Positions 5,631 through 7,047 of a stretch of 7,047 bases of DNA are shown piece by piece (positions within the stretch are counted from its first letter, which is position 1; every line of letters begins with the position of its first letter). Under the pieces are notes generated by a model, which saw only the letters and a program-made list of their open reading frames with translations, was not told where the DNA came from and made no database searches. This stretch comes from Planctomycetota bacterium (lineage in GTDB: Bacteria > Planctomycetota > Planctomycetia > Pirellulales > Lacipirellulaceae). Location: contig JAKEIB010000316.1 in the NCBI GenBank assembly GCA_022614705.1, forward strand, positions 1-7,047. Direction: 5' to 3'. A program made the translations under genes and the position numbers.

Positions 5631-5711
5631 TGTAGGCGTCTCGCTCCGTTCGGCTGAGCTCACGGCCGAAGCCGGGAGACGCAGTTCCTCTCGCGGAGCG
5701 AGAGGACTACA
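5631..5711. repeat. Dispersed palindromic repeat (TCTCGC family, copy 2, mosaic)
   Basis: TGTAG (5631-5635) and CTACA (5707-5711) close the element. From TCTCGCTCCG (5639-5648) and again from AGACGCA to ACTACA it matches the copy at 758-813. The middle is replaced or enlarged by a second palindrome, TTCGGC (5649-5654) ... GCCGAA (5665-5670), so the left internal hairpin is broken while the right one (TCTCGC-GGA-GCGAGA) is intact. It lies between the divergent metallo-beta-lactamase and solute-binding protein genes. Confidence 0.8.
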
Positions 5712-5742
5712 CTTTTCCGGCAAACGTAAATGCGAGCTTGGC

Positions 5743-5746
5743 GGAG
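5743..5746 (+). promoter_or_regulatory. ribosome binding site that favours the second ATG of the solute-binding protein
   Basis: GGAG ends 2 nt before ATG 5749 but 8 nt before ATG 5755. The second spacing is far more usual, so translation may begin at 5755 (MTKRGQ...), shortening the protein by two residues without affecting the signal peptide. Confidence 0.5.
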
Positions 5747-5748
5747 CA

Positions 5749-6789
5749 ATGGTGATGACGAAGCGCGGTCAAATCAAGTCGCTCGGGATGATGGTTGTCA
5801 TGGCGGTCGGCGCCGCGCTCGTGGGCTGCGGCAAAAGGGGGCCGTCGGAGGTTGTCGTTTACGCGGCGCTCGACCGCGAGTTCTCCGAACCGATCTTCCG
5901 CGACTTCACCGACGCGACGGGCATCGGCGTTCGCTCGAAGTTCGATATCGAGTCGACGAAAACGGTCGAGCTCGCCCAGAGGGTCATCGCGGAGCGCGAG
6001 CGGCCGCGGTGCGACGTGTTCTGGAACAACGAAATCCTCAACACACTTCGCTTGGAGCGGCAAGGACTATTGCGGCCGTACAACTCGCCGTCGGGCGCCG
6101 ACTTTCCGGCAAGTGCTCGTTCGCCTAAAGGACTATGGTATGGCTTTGCCGCCCGGGCTCGCGTACTGATCGTGAACACGAATCAATTGGCCGAGGAGCG
6201 CTGGCCAAAGTCGATTCGAGATTTGACCGATGCCCAGTGGTACGAGCGCTGCGGCATCGCCAAACCGCTATTCGGTACCACCGCCACGCACGCCGCGTGC
6301 CTGTTCGCGACCTTGGGCGACGACGAGGCCAAGGACTTTTTCAGCGCCGTGCGGCGCAATGCCAACATCATGGGCGGCAACAAGCAGGTCGCCCAAGCGG
6401 TTGCCGCGGGCAAACTGGCCTTCGGACTCACCGACACGGATGATGCCATCATCGAAGTGGAAAACGGCATGCCCGTGACGATCGTGTATCCGGATCAAGG
6501 AGAAGGCCAGATGGGGACGCTGTTCATCCCCAACACGCTGGCGATCATCAAGGACTCGCCGAACCCCGAGGCGGCCGAGAAGCTGGTGGACTATTTGTTG
6601 TCGGCCGACGTGGAACGCCGGCTCGCCGCCGGCCCCAGCGCGCAGATTCCGCTTCGGCCCGGCGTGGCCGCTTCGCCGCGGGTGAAGACGCCGGCCGAGG
6701 TTCGCGCGATGGAAGTCGACTGGTCCGCCGCCGCCGAAAAATGGGAGACGGCGGCCGAATTTCTCAAAAGCGAGTTCACGGCCCCATAA
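5749..6789 (+). CDS. ABC transporter solute-binding lipoprotein, iron(III)-type family
   Basis: The protein has 346 aa (344 if started at ATG 5755). The N-terminus is a lipoprotein signal: a basic stretch (TKRGQIK), a hydrophobic core (LGMMVVMAVGAALVG) and the lipobox LVGC with Cys27 as the lipidation site, so it should be membrane-anchored outside the cytoplasm. The mature part has the family-6 type periplasmic binding fold: VVVYAALDREFSEPIFRDF (35-53), CDVFWNNEIL (88-97), the hinge region WYGFAARARVLIVNTN (130-145), AQAVAAGKLAFGLTDTDDA (215-233), and IPNTLAIIKDSPNPEAAEKL (260-279). The resemblance is to FutA/FbpA ferric-binding proteins. However, where those have the iron-binding twin tyrosines ('NTYY'), this one reads TDTDD, so iron should not be assumed. 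No permease or ATPase gene is adjacent in the window. A palindromic repeat begins 10 bp after the TAA. Confidence 0.87.
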   Translation: MVMTKRGQIKSLGMMVVMAVGAALVGCGKRGPSEVVVYAALDREFSEPIFRDFTDATGIGVRSKFDIESTKTVELAQRVIAERERPRCDVFWNNEILNTLRLERQGLLRPYNSPSGADFPASARSPKGLWYGFAARARVLIVNTNQLAEERWPKSIRDLTDAQWYERCGIAKPLFGTTATHAACLFATLGDDEAKDFFSAVRRNANIMGGNKQVAQAVAAGKLAFGLTDTDDAIIEVENGMPVTIVYPDQGEGQMGTLFIPNTLAIIKDSPNPEAAEKLVDYLLSADVERRLAAGPSAQIPLRPGVAASPRVKTPAEVRAMEVDWSAAAEKWETAAEFLKSEFTAP

Positions 6790-6798
6790 AGCCGGGAT

Positions 6799-6865
6799 TG
6801 TAGTAGGCACACTCCGTGTGCCGTGACCGGCGCCAGCGGACGGCACGCGGAGCGTGCCTGCTACA
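6799..6865. repeat. 67-bp dispersed palindromic repeat (GGCAC family), possible terminator
   Basis: TGTAGTAGGCACACTCCGTG...(6799-6824) pairs with ...CTACA (6840-6865) at 23 of 26 positions. Each arm is also a hairpin by itself: GGCACAC-TCC-GTGTGCC on the left and GGCACGC-GGA-GCGTGCC on the right. It starts 10 bp after the stop of the solute-binding protein gene. A transcript reading through would form a long stem that may act in 3' end formation, though there is no T-run. Confidence 0.85.
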
Positions 6866-6949
6866 TTCCGCGACCAACCACCCTTCGGGCGGTGCCCTCG
6901 CGGCTTTATGGCCGCCGGTACCCGGCCGCGTTTTGCGGGCGTATTCCGG

Positions 6950-6964
6950 TAGTGGTACAGTTTG
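6950..6964. repeat. 15-bp copy of the end sequence of the 747-837 repeat
   Basis: TAGTGGTACAGTTTG is identical to bases 745-759, the left end of the palindromic element upstream of hicA. Here it stands without its partner arm and lies 16 bp before the palindrome at 6981-7038. It may be a remnant of an element end. Confidence 0.45.
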
Positions 6965-6980
6965 CCTGATTCTGCATCGT

Positions 6981-7038
6981 GTCATTCCGAGGTCCGCCGA
7001 GGAATCCAGCCAGACCCCTCGGCGGACCTCGGGGTGAC
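6981..7038. repeat. 58-bp REP-like palindrome (GTCATTCC...GGGGTGAC)
   Basis: The 22-nt left arm (6981-7002), beginning GTCATTCCGAGGTCC, pairs with the right arm (7017-7038), ending ACCTCGGGGTGAC, at 20 of 22 positions around a 14-nt loop. Both mismatches would be G.U pairs in RNA. The pattern 'GTCATTCCGAG...CTCGGGGTGAC' is one I recognise as a common REP type in several bacterial phyla. Confidence 0.8.
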
Positions 7039-7047
7039 AGAAGCAAA

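Noticed and set aside
6268..6846. Minus-strand 192-aa frame
   Set aside because: It is antisense to the solute-binding lipoprotein and extends into the palindromic repeat at 6799-6865.
6866..6949. Gap between the last two repeats considered as a small RNA gene
   Set aside because: It has only short GC-rich self-complementarity such as CCCTTCGGG, with no promoter or conserved fold that I can recognise.

Overview
The window looks like high-GC chromosomal DNA from a planctomycete, probably of the Pirellulales type. This rests on three impressions and no database search: well-separated, mostly monocistronic genes with weak or absent Shine-Dalgarno sites; a dense population of dispersed palindromic repeats; and a heptanucleotide repeat inside a gene that translates to an NPQSAIRNQ-type segment. 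I see no tRNA, rRNA, CRISPR array, transposase or prophage gene.

Layout, left to right. (1) The minus-strand 5' part of an XRE-family regulator gene runs off the left edge (1-624). Its probable promoter (TTGACA, 17 bp, TATACG) is overlapped by a perfect 16-bp palindrome, a strong operator candidate. (2) A 91-bp palindromic repeat (747-837) separates this from a compact HicA/HicB toxin-antitoxin pair (899-1368) whose genes overlap by ATGA. (3) Converging on hicB with a 13-bp gap is a minus-strand gene (1382-2458) for a 358-aa protein. It appears to have two helix-hairpin-helix segments like the RNA polymerase alpha C-terminal domain and a C-terminal HTH like sigma-70 region 4. (4) About 670 bp follows with no convincing gene. 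(5) A class B flavin-containing monooxygenase (3133-4593) is bracketed by two ~133-bp direct repeats and carries an in-frame ~90-bp heptad-repeat palindrome. (6) A minus-strand RNase Z-like metallo-beta-lactamase-fold hydrolase (4813-5553) is divergent from (7) a lipoprotein solute-binding protein (5749-6789) of the iron-type ABC transporter family. A mosaic palindromic repeat lies between them. (8) The right end has two more palindromic repeats (6799-6865 and 6981-7038).

The genes do not form one pathway. Only hicA-hicB is a clear operon; the rest read as independent units separated by repeats. The most interesting material is the repeat biology (a shared 'hairpin within a hairpin' blueprint, nesting, and an insertion tolerated inside an enzyme), the regulator with its operator, and the unusual alpha-CTD/sigma-4-like protein. 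I do not see a complete new defence or metabolic system.
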